From Salinicola tamaricis (GTDB lineage: Bacteria > Pseudomonadota > Gammaproteobacteria > Pseudomonadales > Halomonadaceae): a stretch of DNA of 64,000 bases. The notes beneath the pieces are model-generated. The model had not been told where the DNA came from. It saw only the letters and a list, made by a program, of their open reading frames with translations, and did not search any database. This document shows positions 1 through 8,914 of the stretch, piece by piece (within the stretch, counting starts at the first letter, position 1; each line of letters begins with the position of its first letter). The stretch lies in the NCBI RefSeq assembly GCF_003006155.1, contig NZ_CP023559.1, positions 992,001 to 1,056,000 of the forward strand. Direction: 5' to 3'. The translations under genes and the position numbers were made by a program.

Positions 1-701
1 TTGCCGCGCCCGCGGTCGGCGACCAGCACCAGTGGCCGGCGCCGACGCAGCCGGGTCAGCCGCGCCACCGCCTCGGCCTGATCGGCGGTGAGACAGTCGG
101 CGTCCCTGCTCGTCGATGTCGATGTCGGTGTCTGCGCCTGAGCCGAGCCACCCGACGATAGCGTCGGCGCGCCTGCCCGCGGTAGTGCCGCCTCGGGCGC
201 CCAAACGGCCACCGCGTCTGCGGCCGTCAGCCCTCGCGCCACCCGGCGCAGATAGCGCGCCTTCAGTGTGTCCGCCGCGTGGGGCCACTGGGTCAGGCGG
301 CGGTAGTCGGCGTCGCCCCGCCACGGGCCCGCCTCGGGGGTGAGCCAGTGCGCCGGGGTCAGCAGCACCAGCCAGCCGCCAGCGAGGACGGTGCCGCTGA
401 GCGCACCGAAGGCGTCGGGGTCGAAGCCCCCCTGGGGCGAGGCGGCATCGACGACCACCAGATCGTGCTCCTGGCCGAGCCGCGAGCGCGCCTTGGATGC
501 AGCGATCCGGGGTATATCGGGCGACACGCGCTCGCTGGCCGGGCCGACCCACAGCGGCGTGCGCCAGTCACCGGCGGCGACCCACGCGGCAGCGCGTGTC
601 AGCGCCGTCTCGGGGTCGGCAGCGATCCACAGGACCCCGCGCACCCGGCGCTCACGCAGCCCGTCACACTGCTCACGTAGCCACGCGGCCAGCGGGCTCA
701 C
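1..701 (-). CDS. tmcA: tRNA(Met) cytidine acetyltransferase TmcA, N-terminal part (runs off window start)
   Basis: Open minus-strand frame from a GTG start at 701 with a GGAG ribosome site a few bases upstream; it continues past position 1. TmcA uses ATP/GTP and acetyl-CoA to make N4-acetylcytidine at the wobble base of elongator tRNA-Met. Seen in the translation: an N-terminal region ending in HDLVVVDAASPQGGFDPDAF and GALSGTVLAGGWLVLLTP, as in the TmcA N-terminal domain, then a basic stretch leading into VLVADRGRGK, the Walker A loop of the RecA-like helicase domain. The acetyltransferase domain lies outside the window. The membrane-protein gene just upstream is co-directional and separated by about 20 bp. 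The family call rests on motif recognition. Confidence 0.85.
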   Translation of the reverse strand, partial: MSPLAAWLREQCDGLRERRVRGVLWIAADPETALTRAAAWVAAGDWRTPLWVGPASERVSPDIPRIAASKARSRLGQEHDLVVVDAASPQGGFDPDAFGALSGTVLAGGWLVLLTPAHWLTPEAGPWRGDADYRRLTQWPHAADTLKARYLRRVARGLTAADAVAVWAPEAALPRAGAPTLSSGGSAQAQTPTSTSTSRDADCLTADQAEAVARLTRLRRRRPLVLVADRGRG

Positions 702-722
702 GTCTTTCTCCAAAGAGATCGC

Positions 723-1139
723 CTATCCAAAGAGATCGCCGAGATCGGGTTTGAGCGTCGGGCAGAAGCGCGCCAGCACCAGCGCCAGGGCCACGCCGCC
801 AAGGGTCAGCAGCACCGGCAGCCAGCTGAAAGCCACGCCGGAGGAGACATAGAGATAGAGAAAGAACAGCGACATCACGCCGCCACCGAGCAGGCGCCCG
901 GCGCGCACGCCGGCCAGGTAGACGCTGACCAGCACGCCGAGGCAGGGGATCAACACGCTGCACAGGTTGATCACGAACTCGCGCCCGGACGCGGCGACGC
1001 CGGGCAACAGCAGGCGCGCCGCCAGCTCCCACACCACCAGATAGATCAATACCGGGGCGGCGAAGGCGCCGATCAGGCGCGATACGGTACGAACGGGCTC
1101 ATCGGCGCCCGGCTTGGGCGGCTGCGGGGTCTGCATCAT
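723..1139 (-). CDS. Small integral membrane protein of unknown function
   Basis: 138 residues beginning MMQTPQPPKPGADEP; the second Met is an equally good start. After a short hydrophilic N-terminus there are four strongly hydrophobic stretches (about residues 24-46, 56-76, 84-100 and 104-122), so a four-helix inner-membrane protein is likely. It lies directly upstream of tmcA on the same strand and could be co-transcribed with it, but I know of no functional link. I do not recognise a family; a conserved hypothetical is the safest label. Confidence 0.6.
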   Translation of the reverse strand: MMQTPQPPKPGADEPVRTVSRLIGAFAAPVLIYLVVWELAARLLLPGVAASGREFVINLCSVLIPCLGVLVSVYLAGVRAGRLLGGGVMSLFFLYLYVSSGVAFSWLPVLLTLGGVALALVLARFCPTLKPDLGDLFG

Positions 1140-1249
1140 GGATTTCCGAAACGGGTTGGCAAAGGCGGCGCGGCAGTCGTGGCCACGCCACCGGCGTCTG
1201 GCGCTATTGAATCATCCGCGCCGCGCGCCTGCACCTCCCCCGCCCCGCC

Positions 1250-2797
1250 TCAGTGCTCGATGCGCTTGAGCAGCAGCACCAGCGGCACGCTGAGCAGATA
1301 GAGACAGCCCATCCACAGGAAGATGTCGTTGTAGGCGAGCACCTGGGTCTGCACGCCGATCCGCTGGCCGAGCATCGCCACGGCGCTATGGTAGGGGTCG
1401 GCGACATGGCCCATCAGCAGCGCCTGGTAGTTGGCAATCTCCTGCTGGACCACCACCCGCCCCTGATCGAGGGCCGGAATCAGCTGGTTCCAGTGGTAGT
1501 CCTCACGCCAGTCGCGCACGGTATCGAGCATGGCCAGCCCGACCGCGCCGCCCAGGTTACGCATCACGCTGAACAGCCCCGCGGCGTTGCCCAGCTCCGC
1601 CGGCCCCAGGGTGCCCAGGGCGATACGCGAGGCGGGGATGATGCACATGATCATGCCGGTGCCACGCACGATCTGCGGCCAGAAGAACTGCCAGAAACCC
1701 GATTCGCTGGTGAGGTTCGAGTTCATCGCGGTGCCGATCCCTACCAGCAGCAGGCCGAAGAAGAGCAGCACGCGCAGGTCGACCGAGTTGGTCAACCGCC
1801 CCACCACCGGCGCGGTGAAGAACATCGCCACCCCGGTGGTGAACAACCTCACCGATCTGCAGGCTCGAGTAGCCGCGCACGCCGCCCAGAAACAGCGGCA
1901 TCAGATAGACCAGCCCGTACATGGCGATGCCGACCACGAACACCAGCCCGGTGCCGATCGAGAAGTTGAGGTTCTTGAACGCGCGCAGATCGACGATCGG
2001 ATGCTCACAGGTGAGCACCCGCCAGAAGAAGCCGATGCAGGAGGAGACACAGAGCAGTGTCATCCACACGATCAGCTCGCTCGAGAACCAGTCGTCGCCG
2101 GGCCCCTCCTCGAGCACGAACTCGAGACTGCCGAGGAACAGTGCGATCAGAATCAGCCCGCTGAAGTCGAGCCGCTTGGCGACGCTGGCGTCACCCTTGT
2201 CGACGTCGAGAAAACGCCACACCGCCAGGGTGACGAAGATGCCGGGAATCACATTGACCAGGAACAGCCAGTGCCAGCTGAAGATCTCGGTGAGATAGCC
2301 GCCCACGGTGGGACCGATCGACGGCGCCAGGGTCACCACCATGCCGATGATGCCCTGCACCGTGCCCATCGCGCGGCGCGGGAACAGCGAGAAGCTGACC
2401 GCCTGGGTCAACGGGATCATGGCCCCGCCCATGAAGCCCTGGATCGCACGCAGCACGATCAACTGATCGATGCTGGTGGCCAGCGCACAGCCCAGGCTGG
2501 CCAGGGTGAAGCCGGCACACGAGATGACGAAGGCGACCCGGGTCGAGAGCCAGCGCATCAATACCCCGGAGAGCGGGATCATGAGATCTCGGCGATCAGA
2601 TAGGAGGTCTGGATCCACGAGATTTCATCGCTGGAGGCGGAGACGCCGGCCTGGATCTCGTTGAGCGAGCTGGCCACGATCTGGATGTCGAGGATCGCCA
2701 TGAACATCCCGAACACCGCCGCAATGAAGCCGAAGCGGTGGTGCCAGGAGGGCATCTCCTGAGGGCCGCCGTTGGCGGGCGGCGCGACCTCACTCAT
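1250..2797 (-). CDS. EmrB-like DHA2-family MFS efflux transporter (two frameshifts)
   Basis: Drug:H+ antiporter of the 14-TM DHA2 group, expected to pump drugs with the adjacent membrane-fusion protein across both membranes. Three consecutive reading-frame segments together give about 515 residues, the normal EmrB length. The N-terminus (MSEVAPPANG) holds the family motif FMAILDIQIVASSLNEIQ; the middle segment has LRAIQGFMGGAMIPL and SIGPTVGGYLTEIFSWHWLF (motif C region); the C-terminal part ends in LLLKRIEH. Breaks lie near 2585 and 1850. Both segments remain open on either side, so consensus indels are more likely than decay. It follows the fusion-protein gene by 13 bp, forming an operon divergent from a TetR regulator. 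Confidence 0.85.
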
Positions 2798-2810
2798 GCC
2801 GCGTCACTCC

Positions 2811-3938
2811 TCACGGGGCGCTGTCTTCGAGCGCGGGACCCGGATCGAAGTAGATCGCCTGGCCATCGACCTGACGCGTGTCCACCGAGGGCTCCACCGA
2901 GAGCCCTGCCTGCAGCCGCCATAGCTGATCCTTGGGCCCGGTGATACGGATCTTGACCGGCACCCGCTGCACGATCTTGTTGAAGTTGCCGGTGGCGTTG
3001 TCCTGCGGCAGCAGGCTGAACTGGGTGCCGGTGGCCGGCGCCACGCTGTCGACCTTGCCGGTGTAGGCGATATCCGGGTAGGCGTCGACCTCGAGGGAGA
3101 CCGGCTGGCCCACGCGCATGCGCTCGATGTCGGTCTCCTTGAAGTTGGCCACGACATAGGCACTGGAGGTCGGCACCAGCTGCATCAGCGTCAGCGATGG
3201 CTGAGCCAGATCGCCGGCCTCCACCGTGCGGTTGCCGACCACGCCGGTGCGCGGGGCGACGATCCGGGTCTTGGCGAGCTGGTTCTGGTAGTAGTCGATA
3301 TCGGCCTTGGCGGCATCGCGCTGGGCCTCGGCACTCTCCACCGCAGCCTGATCGGCACTCAGTCGGCGCTTGGCCGACTCGACGCTGGCCCGGCGCGCCG
3401 CCAGCGTGGCCTGGGCCACGCGCAGCGAGGCGCGGTCGTCGTCCAGCTGCTGGCGCGAGGCGTAGTTCTTCGACGCCAGCGACTGCGAGCGTTCGAGATG
3501 CTGGCGCGCCTGAGCGACATCGGACTCCGCCGCACTCACCTGTGCCTGGGCTTCGTCGATGCTGGCGCGGTCGAGTTCGATCTGGCGCTGGGCCTGGGTC
3601 ACACCGGCGGCGTTGACCGCGAGCTGGGCCTGAGCCTGGGCCAGCTGGCTGCGGGTGTCGCGGTCGTCGAGCTGGACCAGCAACTGGCCCGCCTCGACGC
3701 GCTGGTTGTCGGCCACCGCCACCCGCGCCACCTTGGCCGTGAGTTCGGCACGCACCGCCACACTGTCGGTGTGCACGTAGGCGTTGTCGGTGCCGACGAA
3801 GAAGCGTCCGGTCTGCCACCAGTGCCACGCGAACACCAGCGCGACGACCGCCAGCACCACGACCGCCGCCGCCGTATAGAGCTTTTTCTTGATCTTCATG
3901 CGTTGATCTTCATGCCTTTGACTGGGAGCCGGAGACAC
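2811..3938 (-). CDS. HlyD/EmrA-family membrane-fusion protein of a multidrug efflux pump
   Basis: Periplasmic adaptor linking the inner-membrane MFS pump to an outer-membrane channel. 375 residues from MSPAPSQRHE; an internal Met at 3899 (MKIKKKLYT) is a better-looking start just before the single TM anchor (about residues 19-42). Then follow the biotinyl-lipoyl half motif (VARVAVADNQRVEAGQLLVQ), a long Gln/Ala-rich helical hairpin (about 95-205) and the second lipoyl half with TRIVAPRTGVVGNRTVEAGD, characteristic of EmrA. Transcribed with the EmrB-like gene and divergent from the TetR gene; the palindrome at 3974-3990 sits in the shared promoter region. Confidence 0.88.
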   Translation of the reverse strand: MSPAPSQRHEDQRMKIKKKLYTAAAVVVLAVVALVFAWHWWQTGRFFVGTDNAYVHTDSVAVRAELTAKVARVAVADNQRVEAGQLLVQLDDRDTRSQLAQAQAQLAVNAAGVTQAQRQIELDRASIDEAQAQVSAAESDVAQARQHLERSQSLASKNYASRQQLDDDRASLRVAQATLAARRASVESAKRRLSADQAAVESAEAQRDAAKADIDYYQNQLAKTRIVAPRTGVVGNRTVEAGDLAQPSLTLMQLVPTSSAYVVANFKETDIERMRVGQPVSLEVDAYPDIAYTGKVDSVAPATGTQFSLLPQDNATGNFNKIVQRVPVKIRITGPKDQLWRLQAGLSVEPSVDTRQVDGQAIYFDPGPALEDSAP

Positions 3939-3973
3939 GGCTGTTTGCCGGAGACACAGGCGCGACTAAAGTG

Positions 3974-3990
3974 TAGTGTATGCTACACTA
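3974..3990. promoter_or_regulatory. Probable TetR operator between efflux operon and regulator
   Basis: Perfect inverted repeat TAGTGTA-TGC-TACACTA (7-3-7) in the divergent intergenic region. Size and symmetry fit a TetR-family homodimer site controlling both directions. Assignment to the neighbouring TetR protein is inferred from location. Confidence 0.65.
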
Positions 3991-4075
3991 TCTTTTGTAA
4001 AACGCCACCGTCATCGTGTTGCGGTTGGCAACGCGCCCGTCGCGCCACACCTTCACCGAGGCCACCGCCAGCCCC

Positions 4076-4723
4076 ATGCCCTCAACCGATGCCCACCGCC
4101 CGCTGACACCCACCACCGAGCGCGGACTCAAGCGCCGCGACGCGCTGATGGACGCGGCCCAAAAGCTGTTCCTCGAGCGCGGCTACGGCCAGGTCAGCGT
4201 CAACGACATCGTCGCCGAGGCGGGCGGCTCGCTCTCCACCCTCTACCGTCACTTCGGCAACAAGGAGGGGTTGTTCCAGGCGATGATCGAGCGCCGCTCC
4301 CACTACCTCTATGAGGCGCTCTCCGCCGAGGGCGTCGACGGGCTCTCGATCGAGGAGGCGCTGCAACGCCTGGGGGTCACCCTGCTGATCAAGGTCACCG
4401 ACTGCGAGACGCTCGGTATCTACCGTGAAGTGGTGGCCGAGAGCCCGCGCCAGCCCGAGCTCGGCCAGCTGTTCTATGCCGCCGGCCCGGGCCGTGTGCG
4501 CCAGGCGCTGGCCACCTATCTCGAGCGCCAGATGCGCGCCGGGCGACTGCCACAGGGCGACGCGGTCGAGCTCGCCGGTATCTTCCTCGGCTCGGTGCTC
4601 GGCGAGTTGCACCTGACCCAGCTGCTGCAACTGGAATCGCCGCCTTCACAGGCGGCGATCGAGCAGCGCGTGGCGTGCTGCGTCTCCCTCTTCGTCGGCG
4701 GCTTGCGCTACGCCGAGGCGTGA
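4076..4723 (+). CDS. TetR/AcrR-family transcriptional regulator
   Basis: Likely local repressor of the divergent EmrAB-like efflux operon. From the Met at 4076 (MPSTDAHRPL) the protein has 215 residues; an upstream in-frame Met at 4016 would add 20 residues without conserved features. The N-terminal HTH is clear: DAAQKLFLERGYGQVSVNDI followed by VAEAGGSLSTLYRHFGNKEG, the canonical TetR recognition-helix signature. The C-terminal domain has the TetR_C layout of AcrR-type regulators (REVVAESPRQPELGQLFY). The stop lies inside the 3' end of the converging molybdenum-enzyme gene, so the two 3' ends overlap by 16 bp. Confidence 0.88.
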   Translation: MPSTDAHRPLTPTTERGLKRRDALMDAAQKLFLERGYGQVSVNDIVAEAGGSLSTLYRHFGNKEGLFQAMIERRSHYLYEALSAEGVDGLSIEEALQRLGVTLLIKVTDCETLGIYREVVAESPRQPELGQLFYAAGPGRVRQALATYLERQMRAGRLPQGDAVELAGIFLGSVLGELHLTQLLQLESPPSQAAIEQRVACCVSLFVGGLRYAEA

Positions 4724-6963
4724 TCGGCGAGCAGCGCCTCGATGGTCACCGGCAGGTCGCGGTAGCGCTTGCCGGTGGCGTGGTAGAGCGCGTTGGAGAT
4801 CGCCGGCGCAATGCCGGTGAGACCGATCTCCCCCACCCCGCGGGCGCCGAACTCGTTGAACTTGAAGTCCGGGTAGTCGAGCAGCTCGACGTCGATCTCG
4901 GGGATGTCGGCGTGCACCGGCACGATGTAGTCGGCCACGTTGGCATTGATCAGCCGGGCGTCACGGGGGTCGTAGTCGAGCTTCTCGAACAGCCCCATGC
5001 CGATCCCCATGACGATGCCACCCTCGACCTGATTGCGCGCCGTCGGCGGATTGATCGCGCGGCCGATGTCCATGCTCGACACCACCCGCGATACCCGCAC
5101 CCGTGAGATGCCCGGGTCGACGCGCATCTCGACGAAGTGGGCGCCGAAGGAGCGGAAGCTGTACTGCTTCTTCTCCTCGCCCGGGGCGCTACTGCCCTGA
5201 CCGTTGACACTGGACAGGCGCATGGCTTCGAGTACCTCGGCAAAGCGGTAGCTGCGTTCACCATCGCTGAGCGCGCCTTCGGCCACCGTCAGGCTGTCGG
5301 CATCGACCCCGGCGAACACCCCACCGTGGCCGGTCGCCACCTCCTTGAGCGCGCTCAAGGCATCGCGGACCGCCGCCGCCACGGCGGGCAGCGTGGTCGC
5401 AGTGGCCATCGAGCCCCCGGAAAGCGGCCCCGTCGGCAGGCTGGTCTCGCCCAGCTTGACCTCGATATCAGCCACGGCGACACCGGTCAGCTCGGCCACC
5501 GTCTGGGCCACGATGGTGTAGGTGCCGGTGCCGATGTCCTGGGTACCGCAGGCCGCGAACAGGGTGCCGTCGGCGCGCAGCTCGACCCGCGCCTGACACG
5601 GCTGGCGCCCGGCGAACCAGGTGCAGGCGGCCATGCCGTAGCCGATGATCTCGTCACCGTCGCGCATCGCCCCGATGCCCGGATCGCGCTGGGCCCAGCC
5701 GAAGCGTTCGGCGGCGCTGTGCAGGCACTTGTCGAGCTGCTTGCTCGACCACGGCAGGCCGCTCTCCGGGTCCTCATGGGCGTAGTTGCGCAGGCGCAGC
5801 TCCACCGGGTCCATCTGCAGTGCCACCGCCAGCTCGTCCATCGCGGTCTCCAGCGCGAAGATGCCGGAGACCTCGCCGGGCGCGCGCATCGGACAGGGCG
5901 TGCCGTGGTTGAGCGCCAGGATGCGCTGGCTCACCGCCAGGTTGTCGCAGGCGTAGAAGCTCGGCGTGGCGCTGCCGCAGGCGTCGACGTAGCGGTCCAC
6001 CAGCGAGGTCTCGGTGGTGGAGTCATGGATCACCGCGCTCAGGCGACCATCGCGATCCGCCCCCAACCGCAGGCGCTGGCGTGAGGCGGGGCGATTGCCG
6101 CCACCGGTCATGTCCTGGGCCCGCGGCAGCACCAGCTTGAGCGGCCGACCGAGTTCACGGGCGGCACCGGCGGCAGCCACCGCGTGGGGCCACATGAACA
6201 GCTTGTTGCCGAACCCGGAGCCGATGTAGTGGGAGATGACCTCGATGTTCTCCTGCGCCAGATCGAAGATCCGGGCCATGGCGTTGCGCTGGTAGAACAC
6301 CCCCTGGCTCGACTCGTGCACCACCAGCCGGCTGCCGCCATCGCGCCACTCGGCCAGAGTGGCGTGCATCTCCATCTGCAGGTGGCTCTCGGCGGCAATG
6401 TGATAGACCGCATCGACCTTCACCGCGGCCCTGTCAAACGCGGCTTCCGGATCGCCGCGGGTGGTCCCGGCGTCTTCCAACAGCTCGCCTTCGGTGTGGC
6501 TGTCGTGGGCACCGTCGAGCAGGCTGGAGATCGCGCCGGTCTCCTGGCGGTAGCGGGCCACCACGCGCTGGGCGGCGGCGCGGGCCTGGGCAAAGCTCTC
6601 CGCCACCACCAGTGCGACGTACTGACCGTGGTAGTAGATGCGCTCGTCCTCGAACGGCAGGCGCACCTCGCTCACCTGATCGCCGTGCCCCATGCTGTTG
6701 GGCGAGCGGTGCAGGCGCGGGAAGTTGGCGTGGTGGAAGATATCGACCACGCCGGGCATCGCCAGCGCCTCGTCGAGGTCGAGCCGTTCCAGCGTGCCGT
6801 GGGCGATGGTCGCCGCGACCGGATAGCCGTAGAGCATGCCCTCGACGCTGAGTTCACCGGTATAGCCGGCGCGTCCGGTGAGCTTGAACTCGCCGTCGAT
6901 ACGCGGCGTGCGCTGGCCGACGACCTGGGGATGGTCGAGTGTCGACTGGTTCAGATCGTTCAT
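4708..6963 (-). CDS. Xanthine-dehydrogenase-family molybdopterin-binding subunit (PaoC-like), operon 1
   Basis: Large catalytic subunit of a molybdenum hydroxylase, probably oxidising aldehydes or heterocycles with water as oxygen source. Intact, 751 residues, close to E. coli PaoC (YagR). Seen: N-terminal QRTPRIDGEFKLTGRAGYTG, Moco-contact motifs GSGFGNKLFMWPHAVAA and MRAPGEVSGIFALETAMDEL, the glycine-rich GTQDIGTGTYTIVAQ, and the C-terminal GVGEIGLTG carrying the active-site Glu of the family. The start overlaps the stop of the FAD-subunit gene by 4 bp (order 2Fe-2S, FAD, Mo). A diverged paralogue lies at 19017-21256. No PaoD/XdhC maturation gene is nearby. The substrate cannot be read from sequence. 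Confidence 0.9.
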   Translation of the reverse strand: MNDLNQSTLDHPQVVGQRTPRIDGEFKLTGRAGYTGELSVEGMLYGYPVAATIAHGTLERLDLDEALAMPGVVDIFHHANFPRLHRSPNSMGHGDQVSEVRLPFEDERIYYHGQYVALVVAESFAQARAAAQRVVARYRQETGAISSLLDGAHDSHTEGELLEDAGTTRGDPEAAFDRAAVKVDAVYHIAAESHLQMEMHATLAEWRDGGSRLVVHESSQGVFYQRNAMARIFDLAQENIEVISHYIGSGFGNKLFMWPHAVAAAGAARELGRPLKLVLPRAQDMTGGGNRPASRQRLRLGADRDGRLSAVIHDSTTETSLVDRYVDACGSATPSFYACDNLAVSQRILALNHGTPCPMRAPGEVSGIFALETAMDELAVALQMDPVELRLRNYAHEDPESGLPWSSKQLDKCLHSAAERFGWAQRDPGIGAMRDGDEIIGYGMAACTWFAGRQPCQARVELRADGTLFAACGTQDIGTGTYTIVAQTVAELTGVAVADIEVKLGETSLPTGPLSGGSMATATTLPAVAAAVRDALSALKEVATGHGGVFAGVDADSLTVAEGALSDGERSYRFAEVLEAMRLSSVNGQGSSAPGEEKKQYSFRSFGAHFVEMRVDPGISRVRVSRVVSSMDIGRAINPPTARNQVEGGIVMGIGMGLFEKLDYDPRDARLINANVADYIVPVHADIPEIDVELLDYPDFKFNEFGARGVGEIGLTGIAPAISNALYHATGKRYRDLPVTIEALLADHASA

Positions 6964-8003
6964 GCCTGGCTCTCCTGGGTATCGGTGCCGCCCTGGCCGG
7001 TGTCGTTCTGGTCGGTACCATGCCGTGCGGCGCGGCTGGCGTCGCGCAGGGCGCGGACGATCGCCTGCTTGGCCAGGTCGACCTTGAAGGCGTTATGGGC
7101 GAGTGGCCGGGCATCGCGCAGGGCGACCTCTGCGGCACGTTCGAAGCTCGCCAATTCGGCCGGCTGGCCAGCCAGGGCCGCCTCGGCCTCGGGGCTCGCC
7201 ACGGTTTGGTGGCGACACCGCCAAGGGCGAGCCGTGCCTCGCTGATCCGCTCGCCATCCAGCGTGAGCTGCGCCGCCGCCGAGGCCAGCGCGAACTCGTA
7301 GGAAGCGCGATCACGCAGCTTGAGATAGTGTGACCCAGCCGAACGCCAGCGGCGCGTCGAGGGTCAGCGCGGTGATCAGCTCGTCCGCGGCCAGGTCGTG
7401 CTCGAGATGCGGGGTGTCGCCGGGCAGCCGGTGGAAATCGGCGAACGCCACCTCGCGCTCGCCCGACGGCCCCTCGAGGGTCAGGGTGGCGCCGATGGCG
7501 GCCAGCGCCACGCACATGTCCGAGGGGTGCACGGCGATACAGTCGGCGCTGCCACCGAGCAGCGCGTGCATGCGATTGATGCCGTCGCGGGCATCGCAGC
7601 CGCTGCCCGGCTGGCGCTTGTTGCAGGCGCTGCCGACATCGCGGAAGTAGGGGCAGCGGGTACGCTGCATGAGGTTGCCGGCGGTGGTCGCCATATTGCG
7701 CAGCTGGGTCGAGGCGCCCGCCAGCAGCGCCTGGGAGAGCAGCGGGTAGTCGCGCTTCACCTCAGGGTGATGGGCGAGATCAGTGTTGGTCACCAGCGCG
7801 CCGATCTTGAGTCGGCCATCCGCCAGCCGCTCGACCGACTTCAACGGCAGCGCGTTGATATCCACCACCGCTGCAGGACGCATGACATCGAGCTTGACCA
7901 GATCGAGCAGGGTGGTGCCGCCGGCGACAAAAGTCGTCTCGGCGTTGCCGTGCTGCGCGGCGTTGCCGACGCTCTCGGCGCGGGAGAAGTCGAAGGCTCT
8001 CAT
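6960..8003 (-). CDS. FAD-binding subunit of xanthine-dehydrogenase-family enzyme (PaoB-like), operon 1, frameshifted
   Basis: Electron-transfer subunit passing electrons from the 2Fe-2S clusters to FAD. The first segment (MRAFDFSRAESVGNAAQH) contains the FAD motif FVAGGTTLLDLVKLDVMRP, the second FAD loop ATTAGNLMQRTRCPYFRD and two Cys of an extra Fe-S cluster found in PaoB-type subunits (CPYF, CNKRQPGSGC). The frame changes near 7320 and again near 7200; the intermediate frame reads HYLKLRDRASYEFALA, as expected for the family, and the last segment ends LAKQAIVRALRDAS. Combined length is about 348 residues, normal for PaoB. One break is consistent with a missing C in a C run. Probable sequencing indels rather than a dead gene. 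Confidence 0.85.
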
Positions 8004-8554
8004 GGGGTCTCCTCCGCGGCCTGGCCCGCGGCGTCGTCGGCCAGGGTCGCGCGCGCCTGCTGGATCGCCGTCAGGATGTTCTTGTAGGCGCCGCAGCGGC
8101 AGATATTGCCGCTCATCGCCTCTTTCACCGCGGCATCGTCGCTGCCGATGCGTGGATCATTGAGCAGCGCCGTCGCCGACATCATCTGCCCCGGGGTGCA
8201 GTAGCCGCACTGGAAGGCATCGCAGGCGAGGAAGCTCTGCTGCACCGGGTGCAGCTCGCCCTCCCGCGCCAGCCCTTCCACCGTGGTGACGTGCTGGCCT
8301 TCGCACATGGCCGCCAGCCGCAGGCAGGCGTTCATCGCCTGACCGTCGACGTGCACGGTGCAGGCACCGCACTGACCGTGGTCGCAGCCCTTCTTGGTGC
8401 CGCCAAGGCCGAGCTGCTCGCGCAACACGTCGAGCAGCACCGCGTTGGGGGCCACGTCCAGCGAGACCGGCTGCTGGTTGAGGGTGAAGTTGACGTTCAG
8501 GGTGGGCGCAGGGATCCCACGCCGTGTCGGGGAATGCACGGAATCGTCCATCAT
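8000..8554 (-). CDS. 2Fe-2S subunit of xanthine-dehydrogenase-family enzyme (PaoA-like), operon 1, without Tat signal
   Basis: Carries two 2Fe-2S clusters for the molybdenum hydroxylase encoded downstream. 184 residues. Plant-type ferredoxin cluster: GCDHGQCGACTVHVDGQ plus NACLRL; second cluster: QCGYCTPGQMMSA and GNICRCGAYKNIL. The N-terminus (MMDDSVHSPTRRGIP) has only a twin Arg with no hydrophobic h-region, whereas the paralogue at 22262-22969 has a full RRRFLQ Tat signal, so this enzyme is probably cytoplasmic. First gene of the operon, overlapping the FAD gene by 4 bp. Confidence 0.9.
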   Translation of the reverse strand: MMDDSVHSPTRRGIPAPTLNVNFTLNQQPVSLDVAPNAVLLDVLREQLGLGGTKKGCDHGQCGACTVHVDGQAMNACLRLAAMCEGQHVTTVEGLAREGELHPVQQSFLACDAFQCGYCTPGQMMSATALLNDPRIGSDDAAVKEAMSGNICRCGAYKNILTAIQQARATLADDAAGQAAEETP

Positions 8555-8914
8555 GCCGGCTCCTCATCGGTGATCGAGGCGCGGCCCCTGTGCGCGTCAC
8601 TGCGCTCGGCCACGCCCCGCAGTCTGGGGCGACTCGCGTGAACGCCACGGTTCGGGGCAGGCGGCACCGACGCCGCGCTGGCGGGCGCCGGGCACACTGC
8701 GGCCGGGAACCAATGGGTGTCACGGGAATCCATGCAGGGCGGGGCGCTGTCAGGACGCCGTCGCCGTGTCGACTGATCAGCATAGACACCCGAGCGCCAC
8801 CCCGCCCGGAGATGTCCGGAAAAGTCGCCGCCGGCCTCCCCCACGCGTCGACTTCGGTTAAGCTTGGCCGCGCCCGACACCCGACCCACCCAGCAAGGAC
8901 GACTCACGACCGCC
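8555..8914. other. Divergent intergenic region, no gene seen
   Basis: 360 bp between the divergent 2Fe-2S subunit gene and the antiporter gene. It must hold both promoters; I see no convincing coding frame, repeat or operator palindrome here. Confidence 0.4.
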
